A DNA stretch of 44,642 bases from an uncultured Bacilli bacterium. GTDB lineage: Bacteria > Bacillota_I > Bacilli_A > RF39 > UBA660. The translations under genes were made by a program, and so were the position numbers. Below are positions 24,590 to 33,133 of this stretch, in pieces. The notes below the pieces were generated by a model that was given only the letters and a program-made list of their open reading frames with translations, was not told the origin of the DNA and did no database searches. How positions within the stretch are numbered: position 1 is the stretch's first letter; the number at the start of each line of letters is the position of its first letter. The stretch is taken from the NCBI GenBank assembly GCA_947581835.1, contig CANPVV010000007.1:1-44642 (forward strand), given 5' to 3'.

Positions 24590-24986
24590 CTAAACCACGA
24601 AATGGAAGTGTGGCACAAGTTTTACGATTGCCTTGTTTATAAATATTAGAGTAAGCATTACCCTCTTTTAAAAGTTCTTCATTATATTCTTCGCCTTCAG
24701 TCATGTGATAAAACTCATGAATATAGGTAAGGGCTTCATCTTTAGTTTTACCTATTAGATTATTAATCATTATTGAGGTGGCAGAAATAGATATCGCACA
24801 GGCCTCCCCTTCAAAAGCAATATCTTCGATTATATTGTGGTTAAATTTGATATAAATATCTAAGTTATCAATACAGCTAGCATTATTGGTGTTTATTTTA
24901 AAATAATTGGGATTGTCTACTCTTTTACGATTGGTAGGATGAGTATAATTCTCCATAATTATTTCTCTTTTAGTATTTTCGTCCAT
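24561..24986 (-). CDS. sufU: Iron-sulfur cluster assembly protein SufU
   Basis: A zinc-dependent sulfur acceptor from SufS in Gram-positive Suf systems. The 141 residues have the three family Cys: ASCIDN (~38), GEACAIS (~63) and KTCATLPF (~128), and align from REIIMENYTHP onwards. The first site normally reads CGD; here it is CID, so the Gly is lost but the Asp kept. The ATG directly abuts the sufS stop, suggesting coupling. It is the last gene of the suf operon. Confidence 0.93.
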   Translation of the reverse strand: MDENTKREIIMENYTHPTNRKRVDNPNYFKINTNNASCIDNLDIYIKFNHNIIEDIAFEGEACAISISATSIMINNLIGKTKDEALTYIHEFYHMTEGEEYNEELLKEGNAYSNIYKQGNRKTCATLPFRGLEKAILEQNK

Positions 24987-26183
24987 TTAAATCATCTCTT
25001 TTACTATTTTATCATAATCGCTTAATAATTCAACTAAATTGTCTATTTCTTCAAAAGTATTATAAAAATATAGACTGATACGAACAGTATTGGTTACCCC
25101 AACACTTGATTTGAGGATTTTAGCACAGTGATTACCAGCCCGAACACAGATATTGTATTTATTTAAATAGTAAGCAACGTCTTGACTAAAGATATTGTTA
25201 ACATTAAAGGCAATTATAGCACTGTCACTTTCGATATTAATTATATCAATATGCTTTAGGGGTAAGAGTTTGTCCAGAAGATATTTTCTTAAAGCGTGTT
25301 CTTGAGAACTTATTTTAGCAAAGCCTAGATTATTTAGATATTTTATGGCTTCACCTAAACCTATTACTCCAGCGATATTTGGTGTTCCAGCTTCAAGACG
25401 GGTTGGAAGTGGTTTTAGATAGACTTCTTCGGGACTATCAAAAGATTCATTCATTCCTCCACCTAGTTTTTGGGGTTTTAAATGTTCTAAAAGTTCTATT
25501 TTACCATATAAAACTCCAATACCAGTTGGGCCTAACATTTTATGACCAGAGAAGGCTAAGAAATCTATATCATTATCAGTTACATCGATAGGTACATGGG
25601 GAACCATTTGAGCACCATCAATTACTACAAAAATATTGTTTTCATGAGCAAGTTTGGTTATTTCTTTGATAGGTCTTATGTCGCCAATTACATTGGTTAT
25701 ACCAGCAATGCTTATTACTTTAGTATGGGGAGTGATACTTTTTTTAACATTGTCTAAAGTTACATAATAATTGGAATCTAAAGGTATATATTTAACTTTA
25801 ATTCCTAACTCAGAGACAAGATTAAACCAAGGCAAAATGTTTGAGGCGTGTTCACTCGTAGTTATTAAAACTTCATCATTGGCTTCTAAATAATTGGCAA
25901 AAAAACCATTTATTATCATATTTAGAGACTCAGTTGCACCACTGGTGAAGATTATTTCTTCTAAATGCTGGGCATTAATAAAATTTTTAACTAATTCACG
26001 GGTTTCTTCATATTCTTTATCAACTTTAAAAGATAAATCGTAGTCGCCACGATGAGCATTAGCGGAATAATTAGTGTAATAATCATTCATTTTATCAATT
26101 ACAGTTTGAGGTTTTAAGGAAGTAGCACTGTTATCTAAATAAATTATGTCTTGTTTTAGTAAGGGAAAATCATCTCTATTCAT
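24987..26183 (-). CDS. sufS: Cysteine desulfurase SufS
   Basis: A PLP enzyme that takes sulfur from cysteine for Fe-S cluster synthesis. The 398 residues carry YLDNSATSLKP, TSGATESLN, the PLP lysine in AFSGHKMLGPTGIGVLYG, the active-site loop Cys in RAGNHCA, and the RISLYFYNT end. Length is typical of SufS. GGGAGGTGAT precedes the ATG, which overlaps sufD by 8 bases. Confidence 0.97.
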   Translation of the reverse strand: MNRDDFPLLKQDIIYLDNSATSLKPQTVIDKMNDYYTNYSANAHRGDYDLSFKVDKEYEETRELVKNFINAQHLEEIIFTSGATESLNMIINGFFANYLEANDEVLITTSEHASNILPWFNLVSELGIKVKYIPLDSNYYVTLDNVKKSITPHTKVISIAGITNVIGDIRPIKEITKLAHENNIFVVIDGAQMVPHVPIDVTDNDIDFLAFSGHKMLGPTGIGVLYGKIELLEHLKPQKLGGGMNESFDSPEEVYLKPLPTRLEAGTPNIAGVIGLGEAIKYLNNLGFAKISSQEHALRKYLLDKLLPLKHIDIINIESDSAIIAFNVNNIFSQDVAYYLNKYNICVRAGNHCAKILKSSVGVTNTVRISLYFYNTFEEIDNLVELLSDYDKIVKEMI

Positions 26184-26850
26184 TGTTTATCACCTCCCTA
26201 TTAAGTTTAGATTGGAGATTTTGGTCTAATTTGGATTCTAAGAAACCTTCTAAAAGAAGTTGTTTAGATAAAGCAAGACTTAGGCCTTTTGAGGTTAAAT
26301 AGAATAATTCTTCTTCATTAAAGGAACCAATAGTTACAAAATGGTTTGCTTCAACGTCTTCAGTTGATACATAGATATTAGGACTGATTTTGATGGTATC
26401 TTCATGAGTGATTAGACCTTTTAAATCCTCTACTAGAATATTGTTATGCGTGTTTTTAGTAATGTAGCCATTGCAGATAATATCTATAGCACTATCTTTA
26501 GTAGTGTTTATAGTGCGAATATTGATATTAAATTGATTATTATTAGATAGTATATTAATATTGATAGTTAATTTATTTTCACCAGTGTTTATTATTACAA
26601 GATTATAGGTACTTTTAGTATTTTCAGTAATTTTAATATTTAGAGTGGAGCTTTGGTTTAACTCTTTTAGTTGGGTAAAAGTTAAGGTGGAATTAGGGGT
26701 TAAATAAGTATTTAGATTACAATTTGATTTGTCATAATGAGATATAATGACATTACCCGAAATATTTAAAGTAGTATCTTTTTGGTAGGTTAAATCATAG
26801 GTGCCAGTTTTTAAGTTGCAAATATCATCTACCAGTATTAGTTTATTCAT
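26176..26850 (-). CDS. sufD: Short SufD-like Fe-S scaffold protein
   Basis: A probable partner in the SufBCD scaffold. It is only 224 residues against ~430 for usual SufD. It consists of a strand-rich, Asn/Thr/Ile-rich core (beta-helix-like, ~15-150) and the conserved-type C-terminal part with EDVEANHFVTIGSFNEEELF, YLTSKGLSLALSKQLLLEGF. This matches the SufB/SufD C-terminal helix region with the His used in interface metal binding. ATG 26850 overlaps the sufC end by 8 bases; a longer reading would sit within sufC. The assignment leans on position and the C-terminal motif. It might serve as a fused minimal SufB/D. Confidence 0.82.
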   Translation of the reverse strand: MNKLILVDDICNLKTGTYDLTYQKDTTLNISGNVIISHYDKSNCNLNTYLTPNSTLTFTQLKELNQSSTLNIKITENTKSTYNLVIINTGENKLTININILSNNNQFNINIRTINTTKDSAIDIICNGYITKNTHNNILVEDLKGLITHEDTIKISPNIYVSTEDVEANHFVTIGSFNEEELFYLTSKGLSLALSKQLLLEGFLESKLDQNLQSKLNREVINNE

Positions 26851-27601
26851 TTTTATCAGACCCATCAATAATATTCGCCTTAAAGCCATAATTTAAAATA
26901 TTATTACTTAAAGATTTATCACCACTTTTAATTATTTTACCATTTTCTAAAATGTGAACTTGATAATTGGGAAAGTAATTTAAGATATCTTGATGATGCG
27001 TAACAATTAAGAAACTAGCTTCTTTTTCTTTAAAATATTCTTGTAAAACTTGGCCAACTAGTTTGGTACTATCGACATCTAGGCCGGAATCTATTTCATC
27101 TAAAATAATAAATTTAGGTTCTAATAGTAAAATTTGGAGAAGCTCCATTTTCTTTTTTTCGCCACCACTCATATTAAAGTTGATATCACGATGAACAAAT
27201 TCTTTGGGAATATTTAATTTGGTACAGATATTAGTTAGTTTTTTATTAAATTCAAAGATATCAACTTTAGAATTGGTGGTTTCAGATAAGACATTGCGAA
27301 GAAGCTCTGCGGTTGTAATACCTGATATTTCGATAGGATTTTGATTGAGTAAAAAAATACCTAAGCGAGAGATTTCAGTGGGAGTAAGTTGGGTTAAATC
27401 TTCATTATTATAGGTAATTGTCCCCTTCTTTATTTCATAATCAGGATGATTAAAAATTGTTTTGCAGATAGTACTTTTACCTATCCCGTTTGGTCCCATT
27501 AGAACATGAATTTCCCCGGGCTTTATTTCTAAATTAAAATCTTTTAAAATTTCTTGGGCATTTTCTTGGGCTGTAACCGTTAAATTTGTTATTTTGAGCA
27601 T
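26843..27601 (-). CDS. sufC: Fe-S cluster assembly ATPase SufC
   Basis: A cytosolic ABC-type ATPase that drives the Suf scaffold. The 252 residues show Walker A GPNGIGKSTICK, a Q-loop (LLNQNP), the signature NMSGGEKKKMELLQ, Walker B FIILDEIDSGLD and the H-loop VTHH. These are the SufC variants rather than an importer pattern. GGTGAT precedes the ATG. It is the first gene of the suf operon. Confidence 0.97.
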   Translation of the reverse strand: MLKITNLTVTAQENAQEILKDFNLEIKPGEIHVLMGPNGIGKSTICKTIFNHPDYEIKKGTITYNNEDLTQLTPTEISRLGIFLLNQNPIEISGITTAELLRNVLSETTNSKVDIFEFNKKLTNICTKLNIPKEFVHRDINFNMSGGEKKKMELLQILLLEPKFIILDEIDSGLDVDSTKLVGQVLQEYFKEKEASFLIVTHHQDILNYFPNYQVHILENGKIIKSGDKSLSNNILNYGFKANIIDGSDKNE

Positions 27602-27618
27602 ATTAAATCACCAGAAAT

Positions 27619-27656
27619 ATTTTACCACATTTATGAGTATTTGAAAAGTAAATACT
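27619..27656 (-). promoter_or_regulatory. Possible suf promoter with overlapping inverted repeat
   Basis: A weak TTTTCA-17-TAAAAT promoter. The -35 box lies inside a perfect inverted repeat AGTATTT-N7-AAATACT (27636-27656), which could be a repressor site. Confidence 0.4.
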
Positions 27657-27673
27657 TTCAGGGATATGATAAG

Positions 27674-28501
27674 TTACTTTATAAGTTTAATGTTTTCTTG
27701 CCAAGTAAAAAGTTCGGCTTTATGAAGAAGATTTCTTATTTCATAATCAAGGTCAAAATTAGTAGAAGAATTAAAGCCTAAAATAGTAATTAAAGGACCA
27801 TCTACAAGATTATTATAAGATAGGCGAATATTTAAATCAGAAATAATTTTATTAAATTCATAATAAATTAGTTTACCATCTTTGAGGTGAATAGAATCCA
27901 TCGTTGCTCCTTCTTGAGTTAATTCTTTAATACTTAATATAGTGGGTAAATTACTGTAATCATAGGAACTTTGATAGTTTTTAAAATAGGTTTCATAGAG
28001 TTTTTGAAGGTCTTTTAAAGTTTTGGCGGAATCTAAGTTGGTTAAAACATAGGGATCAAATACTTCATCTGTAGTCATTGGGATAGTTAATTCATAGTAT
28101 TTAGGAGTATTATGAGGTCTTACTTTAAAACTTATTTGGTGAGGAGCAAACTCTTCAATAATATCATTAGGAGTATTATAAAAAGTAAGGGATTTTAGGT
28201 TTAAGCGAATTTTAGAGACTTCATAAAAATGGTCAAAGTGGTATTCATAGTTAGCATATTTAATAGTTATTTGGTCTTTTTTTAGATTAAGATATAATTT
28301 TTCAGAAGAAGATAGATGAGCTTCAGCTTGAAGTCCTTTAGATGATGAGGTAATAATTAAACCAAATGTAGTTTTTTTAGTTAATAAATATATTAAATTA
28401 TAAATTAAAGATTTATCATAAGGTCTTAAAGGTAAAGAAGATTTAGAGGTAATTACATTAAAGCTGTGAATATCTTGAGATAATTCATAATTTAAGAGCA
28501 T
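27674..28501 (-). CDS. Hypothetical protein (275 aa)
   Basis: I do not recognise this cytosolic-looking protein. It has no TM or signal peptide and is rich in Tyr, Leu and Lys. Strand-like segments (~50-130) are followed by a helical stretch (~165-195: LDSAKTLKDLQKLYETYFKN). The start is ATG 28501 after GGTGA; an upstream ATG would leave no ribosome-binding site. It lies 34 bases after a terminator and 72 bases before sufC, so it may share suf transcription, but no promoter is obvious. Confidence 0.65.
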   Translation of the reverse strand: MLLNYELSQDIHSFNVITSKSSLPLRPYDKSLIYNLIYLLTKKTTFGLIITSSSKGLQAEAHLSSSEKLYLNLKKDQITIKYANYEYHFDHFYEVSKIRLNLKSLTFYNTPNDIIEEFAPHQISFKVRPHNTPKYYELTIPMTTDEVFDPYVLTNLDSAKTLKDLQKLYETYFKNYQSSYDYSNLPTILSIKELTQEGATMDSIHLKDGKLIYYEFNKIISDLNIRLSYNNLVDGPLITILGFNSSTNFDLDYEIRNLLHKAELFTWQENIKLIK

Positions 28502-28520
28502 TTTTTTCACCATCTTTCTT

Positions 28521-28556
28521 AAAATAAAAAATATGTTACTTATTTTCTTGTAACAT
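28521..28556 (-). terminator. Intrinsic terminator after the 140-residue protein
   Basis: A 7-bp stem (ATGTTAC/GTAACAT) with a 10-base loop, then a T-rich tract; the 3' arm of the stem contains the TAA stop. Confidence 0.75.
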
Positions 28557-28958
28557 ATTTAGTAAATCAATTTTAAATTTATCTTTTGATGCATTAGCTT
28601 TGGATATCATTATACCTTTATAGGTTGTAAGTTCACTCATATGTCCTTCAAGTAAAATTTCGGTTGGTGTTATTTTTTCTAACATAACAGTTGCCTCTTT
28701 TAAATAAACAGTATAATATAATTTAACTTCGCCATGAACGGCAGCGAACATTTTGTCACTTGGTAATTTAAGTTCATATTTTTCAGTGTGTTCTTTTTTA
28801 TTAGTGCTTACTAATTCACCAACAAACTTACCATTTCTTAAATCTGGATAATATTCAAAATTTAATTTTTTGAATGCAAGCATATTATATTTTTTTAATG
28901 CTCTTTCTAGTTTTTTAAATTCATTTTCATTAATGTAATCTAATACATAACCTTTCAT
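28536..28958 (-). CDS. Hypothetical protein (140 aa)
   Basis: A small protein of unknown function with no TM. It has a helical N terminus (NENEFKKLERALKKYNMLAF), a strand-rich middle (~35-110), and a basic C-terminal helix (SKDKFKIDLLNMLQ). GGGGG precedes the ATG. It is monocistronic with a consensus promoter, so it is probably well expressed. The -35 box of that promoter adjoins the small inverted-repeat element at 29019-29286. Confidence 0.65.
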   Translation of the reverse strand: MKGYVLDYINENEFKKLERALKKYNMLAFKKLNFEYYPDLRNGKFVGELVSTNKKEHTEKYELKLPSDKMFAAVHGEVKLYYTVYLKEATVMLEKITPTEILLEGHMSELTTYKGIMISKANASKDKFKIDLLNMLQENK

Positions 28959-28990
28959 AATAAAACCCCCTATATTTCAATTACGTATAC

Positions 28991-29019
28991 ATTATAGCAT
29001 ATTTTAAATAATTTGTCAA
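28991..29019 (-). promoter_or_regulatory. Consensus promoter of the 140-residue protein gene
   Basis: TTGACA, a 17-base spacer and TATAAT with an extended TG. The outermost -35 base touches the 16-bp direct repeat of the neighbouring element. Confidence 0.85.
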
Positions 29020-29286
29020 ATTGGGGAGGTTTTTTGTTAATCCTTTTTTAAAATGTCACCATATCATTAGTTAAAATGTCACCTCCATTATTTAGTGTTT
29101 TTTTTTAAGCATTCATTGATAATAGGCAGTAATAATTCGTGATACTTATTGTAATATCTTATTTTTAAGATATTACAGTTTCTATAAGAATTGTTGCTGG
29201 GTTCCTGTTGTCAATGAGGAATTATAAAGAAACTTATATATAATCGGTGACATTTTAACTAATGTTTAACAATTGGGGAGGTTTTT
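29019..29286. mobile_element. Small non-coding inverted-repeat element (MITE-like or IS remnant)
   Basis: The stretch holds no gene. Identical 16-bp direct repeats AATTGGGGAGGTTTTT lie at 29019-29034 and 29271-29286. Inside are perfect 19-bp inverted repeats: CATTAGTTAAAATGTCACC (29065-29083) and its complement (29246-29264). A further direct copy of AAAATGTCACC is at 29050-29060, and a 10-bp palindrome hairpin is at 29151-29176. The termini resemble insertion-sequence ends, but no transposase remains. Direct repeats of 16 bp are long for a target duplication, so duplication by recombination is also possible. The rest of the gap to 29338 shows nothing clear. Confidence 0.6.
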
Positions 29287-29338
29287 AGGCCTATATAAGA
29301 GGCTTAGAGTATAAATTTAGATATAGGAGATTGGGATT

Positions 29339-29590
29339 TTAATGTTTTTTTAGTTTAACAATAGTTAGACCAGGATTAAATGGGTCTACTTTAAAGCTAT
29401 CGACTTGTTTATTCTTTTTTAATATTTCATGAACTTTATTTTTAAGGATGGTACCACTATATCCATGAATAACACCAACATATTCATTGTGAAGTTTATA
29501 ATTGTCATTTAGAAAATCATTTAGTTGAAAAACAACAGTTTCTCTTGTTTCACCATGAAGGTTTATAGTGGGAGATTTACTGTTGTACAT
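29339..29590 (-). CDS. Stand-alone Smr-domain protein
   Basis: Smr domains, best known from the C terminus of MutS2, are often nucleases on branched DNA or on mRNA. The 83 residues are almost only this domain: INLHGETRETVVFQLNDFL, then VGVIHGYSGTILKNKVHEIL, then a final strand. The first HG and second IHG motifs are present; the usual GxG after IHG reads GYSG. The start overlaps the PfkB gene by 14 bases. A MutS2 fragment origin is possible, but the frame and the motifs look intact. Confidence 0.83.
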   Translation of the reverse strand: MYNSKSPTINLHGETRETVVFQLNDFLNDNYKLHNEYVGVIHGYSGTILKNKVHEILKKNKQVDSFKVDPFNPGLTIVKLKKH

Positions 29591-30716
29591 TGTTTGAGGC
29601 CTCGATTACAGGGATATTAGAACTTGGAGCTTGGGTATGTTCAGGAATTGGGGTTGCACCAAAAAAGGAAGCTCCTAAATCATTAACACTATCTTTATTA
29701 TTAGATAAAATATTGGCAGGTATAACGAAGGTTTTAGCATCTGGAATATCGGGTAATACATTTTCTTTAGGTTTTTCTTCAACTTTAACTTCTTCAACAG
29801 GGGCTTTAATATTGAATTTTTGATTGTAATAATTAATTACTTCTTTAAGAGCAGGAATTGAGGGTTGTCCACCCATTTTAGTAACGGAAAGACCGGCCGC
29901 GATATTAGAGTAAGTAACAGCTTTTTCAATATCAAAATTGTTGGCCATACAATAAGCAAAAGCACCATGGAAAACGTCTCCAGAACTACTAGGGTCTACT
30001 TGATTTACTTTGATACCAGGCATTACACGAATTTCACCATTAATACTATATAAAGCACCCATTTCTTCAAGAGTAACTATTATTTCGTTGTTAGGATAAT
30101 GCTCTTTTAATTTTTTATAAACACTAACTAAGCTTGAGGAATTGTTAAAATCAATTTTAAGGCCACTTACTTTTTCAGCAAAACCTTTAGAACAAACTAT
30201 ATATTTAATATATTTACATAATTCTAGTAAATCACGGTCAACTCGGCCAGCATCAATAATACTGATAGCATTTGGATACTTATTTAAAGCATTAACGGTT
30301 GCCCCATATTCTTGACCATCAGTAAATATAACTTGAGGAGTAATGGTATAATCATATTTTTTTAATTGAGGAAGATTAGGACTTACAACGTCAAAACGAG
30401 TTCTGGACCCAGCTTTTTTGTTTACTAAAATAACAGATACAGGTGTACCTACTTCATAAGATATTTCAATTAAATCAGTTTTAACTAAAGATTGCTCTAA
30501 GCCTTTTTTTATTTTAGTACCATAATCATCAGAGCCGATAACACCAGCAAAATAAGATTCTTCTCCCCATTTACCTAAGAGATAAGCAACATTACAGGCA
30601 GTTCCACCACCTGATTCTATTTTTTCGGTTAATAAATATTTGGAACCTTCAGCGGGATAATCTTCGATAGGACAAGTTAAATCAAAACTAGCTCGCCCAA
30701 AACTTATGATAGTCAT
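29577..30716 (-). CDS. PfkB-family carbohydrate/nucleoside kinase with C-terminal extension
   Basis: A ribokinase-like sugar or nucleoside kinase. It shows an N-terminal GRASFDLTCPIEDYP, the substrate motif ESGGGTACNVAYLLGKWG, and the C-terminal ATP/anion-hole motif VDPSSSGDVFHGAFAYC. There the usual GAGD reads SSGD, with the catalytic Asp kept. The core ends near residue 300. A Pro/Val/Glu-rich low-complexity tail of ~75 residues follows, which the family usually lacks. ATG 30716 follows AGAGGTGG; the longer reading would start with a GTG inside the ribosome-binding site. Substrate cannot be told. Confidence 0.88.
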   Translation of the reverse strand: MTIISFGRASFDLTCPIEDYPAEGSKYLLTEKIESGGGTACNVAYLLGKWGEESYFAGVIGSDDYGTKIKKGLEQSLVKTDLIEISYEVGTPVSVILVNKKAGSRTRFDVVSPNLPQLKKYDYTITPQVIFTDGQEYGATVNALNKYPNAISIIDAGRVDRDLLELCKYIKYIVCSKGFAEKVSGLKIDFNNSSSLVSVYKKLKEHYPNNEIIVTLEEMGALYSINGEIRVMPGIKVNQVDPSSSGDVFHGAFAYCMANNFDIEKAVTYSNIAAGLSVTKMGGQPSIPALKEVINYYNQKFNIKAPVEEVKVEEKPKENVLPDIPDAKTFVIPANILSNNKDSVNDLGASFFGATPIPEHTQAPSSNIPVIEASNNVQQ

Positions 30717-30796
30717 AAAATCCACCTCTTCTATTCTACTTTATTAATATAACATATTTTCATTAAAAATAAAAGACTTATAAATTAATTTATATG

Positions 30797-30833
30797 AAGA
30801 AAAAAGAATGAAATAATCACTCTTATTTATTCT
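30797..30833 (-). terminator. Intrinsic terminator of the alaS operon
   Basis: An 11-bp stem with a one-base bulge (AGAATAAATAA with TTATTTCATTCT) is followed by T5; it contains the alaS stop. Confidence 0.75.
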
Positions 30834-32575
30834 AAAATAGCTTTGATACGGCGAACACCAGCAGAACTTGCCTCTTCTTTAATAATTCTAAATTTGCCTA
30901 ATTTACCAGTGTTAGTTACATGAGGTCCTCCACATATTTCTTTAGAAACATTACCAATACTATAAACATTTACAATATCAGCATATTTTTCAATAAACAT
31001 AGCCTCAGCACCACTTTTTAGGGCTTCTTCTTTAGGCATAGTACTCATGGTTACTGGTAAATCTTCTTTTATCCAGTTATTAACTATTTCTTCAACTTTA
31101 TGTTTTTCTTCATCGCTTAGTTTATGATCACATGAGAAATCAAAACGCATTCTTTCAGAGGTAATATTACTACCCTTTTGATGAACATTTTTATCAACAA
31201 CTATTTTTAATGCAGCATTTAAAAGATGGGTTGCAGTATGATACATGGTCTCTTTTTCACCAGTGCTAGCTAGGCCACCTTTAAATTTACCAGCAGAGGC
31301 AGTACGAGATAGTTCTTGGTGAGCTTTAAATTTTTCTTTAAAGCCAGCAGTATCAACAGTTAAACCTTTTTCTTCGGCCATCTCTTCAGTTAGTTCAATT
31401 GGAAAGCCATAGGTATCATATAATCTAAAAGCACTTTCAGCATCAATTGTAGAATTTTTTATATGAGCTAAGACTTTCGAAAATTCTTTTAAACCTTTTT
31501 CAAGGGTGTGATTAAATTTTATACGTTCTTCTTTTAAAACTTCTAAAATATGAGTTTGATTATCTTTAATTTCGGGATAATAGTTAATATATTCTTGAAT
31601 AACTACTTTAGCTGTTTCTTCTAACCAAGAAGATTCCATATCGATTTCTAATTTTTTAGCATGGCGAATGGCTCTTCTTATAAGTCTTCTTAAAATGTAA
31701 CCTTGGTCTGTATTACTTGGAACTATTCCAGCATAATCAGCACTGATAAAAACACTGGTTCTTATATGATCAGCGATAATACGCATACTTGTTTCATTAC
31801 CTTTATATGGTTTATGACTTAATTCTTCGATTTTAGCAATAATATTTTTCCAAATTGAGGTTGCATAATTATCTGTTACGCCTTCTAATATGGCAACTAC
31901 TCTTTCAAGACCCATGCCTGTGTCAACATTTTTTTTAGGTAATTCGGTAATATTACCTGAGGCATCTTTATTATATTCCATGAAAACATTATTCCATATT
32001 TCAACCCAATGATCATCTTTAGGATCAAATTTTTCGGGAATATTATCGCCGCGATAATAGAAAATTTCGGTATCGCCTCCGCATGGTCCTGATTCACCCG
32101 CGATCCAAAAATTGTCTTCAACTCCAAGATAAGCTATACGTTCTTCTTTTATTCCTAAATTTTTCCAAATACTAGCAGAAACTTCATCACGAGGAATTTT
32201 ATCTGTTCCAGCAAAAACAGTAACTGCAAGTCTTTCGACAGGGATTTTTAAAACTTTAGTTAAAAATTCATAACTATATTCAATACTTTCTTTTTTAAAA
32301 TAATCGCCTAAACTCCAGTTACCAAGCATTTCAAAGAAGGTATGATGAGTTTTATCACCAATACTATCTAAATCTGTTAATCTAACACATTTTTGATAAT
32401 CACATAATCTTTTACCTTCGGGGTGTTCTTTACCCATTAAATAAGGAATTAAGGGTTGCATACCAGCTGTATTAAATAATACAGAAGGATCATTTTCGGG
32501 AATTAGAGGAGCACTAGGTATTTCTACGTGTCCTTTACTTACAAAGTAATCAATAAATAATTTTTTTAAATTCAT
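30827..32575 (-). CDS. alaS: Alanyl-tRNA synthetase lacking the C-terminal domain
   Basis: Charges tRNA-Ala. The 582 residues cover the class II aminoacylation core (FNTAGMQPLIPYL, HHTFFEMLGNWSLGDYF, NVDTGMGLERV), the tRNA-recognition helices (HIRTSVFISADY, NTDQGYILRRLIRRAIRHA) and the editing domain with HTATHLLN and CGGPHVTNTG. It stops there. Usual bacterial AlaRS is ~870 residues, so the DHHA1/C-Ala part is absent, with a clean stop and no downstream remnant. The start is ATG 32575, one base after the kinase stop, with AAGGTGG upstream. Editing residues look intact. Confidence 0.96.
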   Translation of the reverse strand: MNLKKLFIDYFVSKGHVEIPSAPLIPENDPSVLFNTAGMQPLIPYLMGKEHPEGKRLCDYQKCVRLTDLDSIGDKTHHTFFEMLGNWSLGDYFKKESIEYSYEFLTKVLKIPVERLAVTVFAGTDKIPRDEVSASIWKNLGIKEERIAYLGVEDNFWIAGESGPCGGDTEIFYYRGDNIPEKFDPKDDHWVEIWNNVFMEYNKDASGNITELPKKNVDTGMGLERVVAILEGVTDNYATSIWKNIIAKIEELSHKPYKGNETSMRIIADHIRTSVFISADYAGIVPSNTDQGYILRRLIRRAIRHAKKLEIDMESSWLEETAKVVIQEYINYYPEIKDNQTHILEVLKEERIKFNHTLEKGLKEFSKVLAHIKNSTIDAESAFRLYDTYGFPIELTEEMAEEKGLTVDTAGFKEKFKAHQELSRTASAGKFKGGLASTGEKETMYHTATHLLNAALKIVVDKNVHQKGSNITSERMRFDFSCDHKLSDEEKHKVEEIVNNWIKEDLPVTMSTMPKEEALKSGAEAMFIEKYADIVNVYSIGNVSKEICGGPHVTNTGKLGKFRIIKEEASSAGVRRIKAILE

Positions 32576-32576
32576 T

Positions 32577-33107
32577 TTATTTTCCACCTTCTAAATATGC
32601 CATTACTTTACTTTCAAGAGTTTTTTTATCATCATTGGTAATGGTTAAATCAAAATTGTCATAATTTTCTAAGGCTGTTTCAGTTATATGCATTTGTTCT
32701 TTTAAAGATAATTTACTTTCTTCAAATTGATTAATAACATATATAGAAACACAGTTAGGATAAGCAGCTTTAAATTCTTCTATTTCTTCTGGTAATCTAA
32801 CGTCACTAATTACAACAATATCATAATAAAGAGTATAAACTTTGATATCTTCTTTCATACGGTCGATTAAGAAATTAGGCATTTCCATATTTTCACGAAT
32901 AGTTACACCTAAATCTTGGAGGAAACGACGAGGTTTGTCTTCATTTACGCCATCCCAGCCTAAGACTTCTTTAGCATATAATTTTAGATATTTACTAAAT
33001 TCAGTTATAACTACCCTTTTGCCAAAAGCTTCATAATAATCTTTGATAATACGAGCAACTTCATTTTTACCACTGCCGGATTTGCCCGCAACTAAATATA
33101 TTTTCAT
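32577..33107 (-). CDS. P-loop nucleoside/nucleotide kinase-like protein
   Basis: A 176-residue P-loop protein: Walker A AGKSGSGKNEVARII (~7-21), then RRFLQDLGVTIRE (~62-74), then VVISDVRLPEEIEEF (~98-112), a pattern like deoxynucleoside monophosphate kinases and dephospho-CoA kinase relatives. Substrate is uncertain. AGGTGG precedes the ATG. It precedes alaS by one base and probably shares its mRNA. Confidence 0.78.
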   Translation of the reverse strand: MKIYLVAGKSGSGKNEVARIIKDYYEAFGKRVVITEFSKYLKLYAKEVLGWDGVNEDKPRRFLQDLGVTIRENMEMPNFLIDRMKEDIKVYTLYYDIVVISDVRLPEEIEEFKAAYPNCVSIYVINQFEESKLSLKEQMHITETALENYDNFDLTITNDDKKTLESKVMAYLEGGK

Positions 33108-33124
33108 AGAACCACCTAATTAAG

Positions 33125-33133
33125 ATTATATCA
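33125..33133 (-). promoter_or_regulatory. Extended -10 promoter of the kinase-alaS operon
   Basis: TGATATAAT upstream of the kinase gene with a poor -35. Confidence 0.5.

Noticed and set aside
29019-29338. CRISPR-like repeats in the 29-kb gap
   Set aside because: The repeats are two direct and two inverted copies with no regular spacers or cas genes.
31897-32127. A 76-codon frame inside alaS
   Set aside because: Out of frame with intact AlaRS motifs; a shadow.
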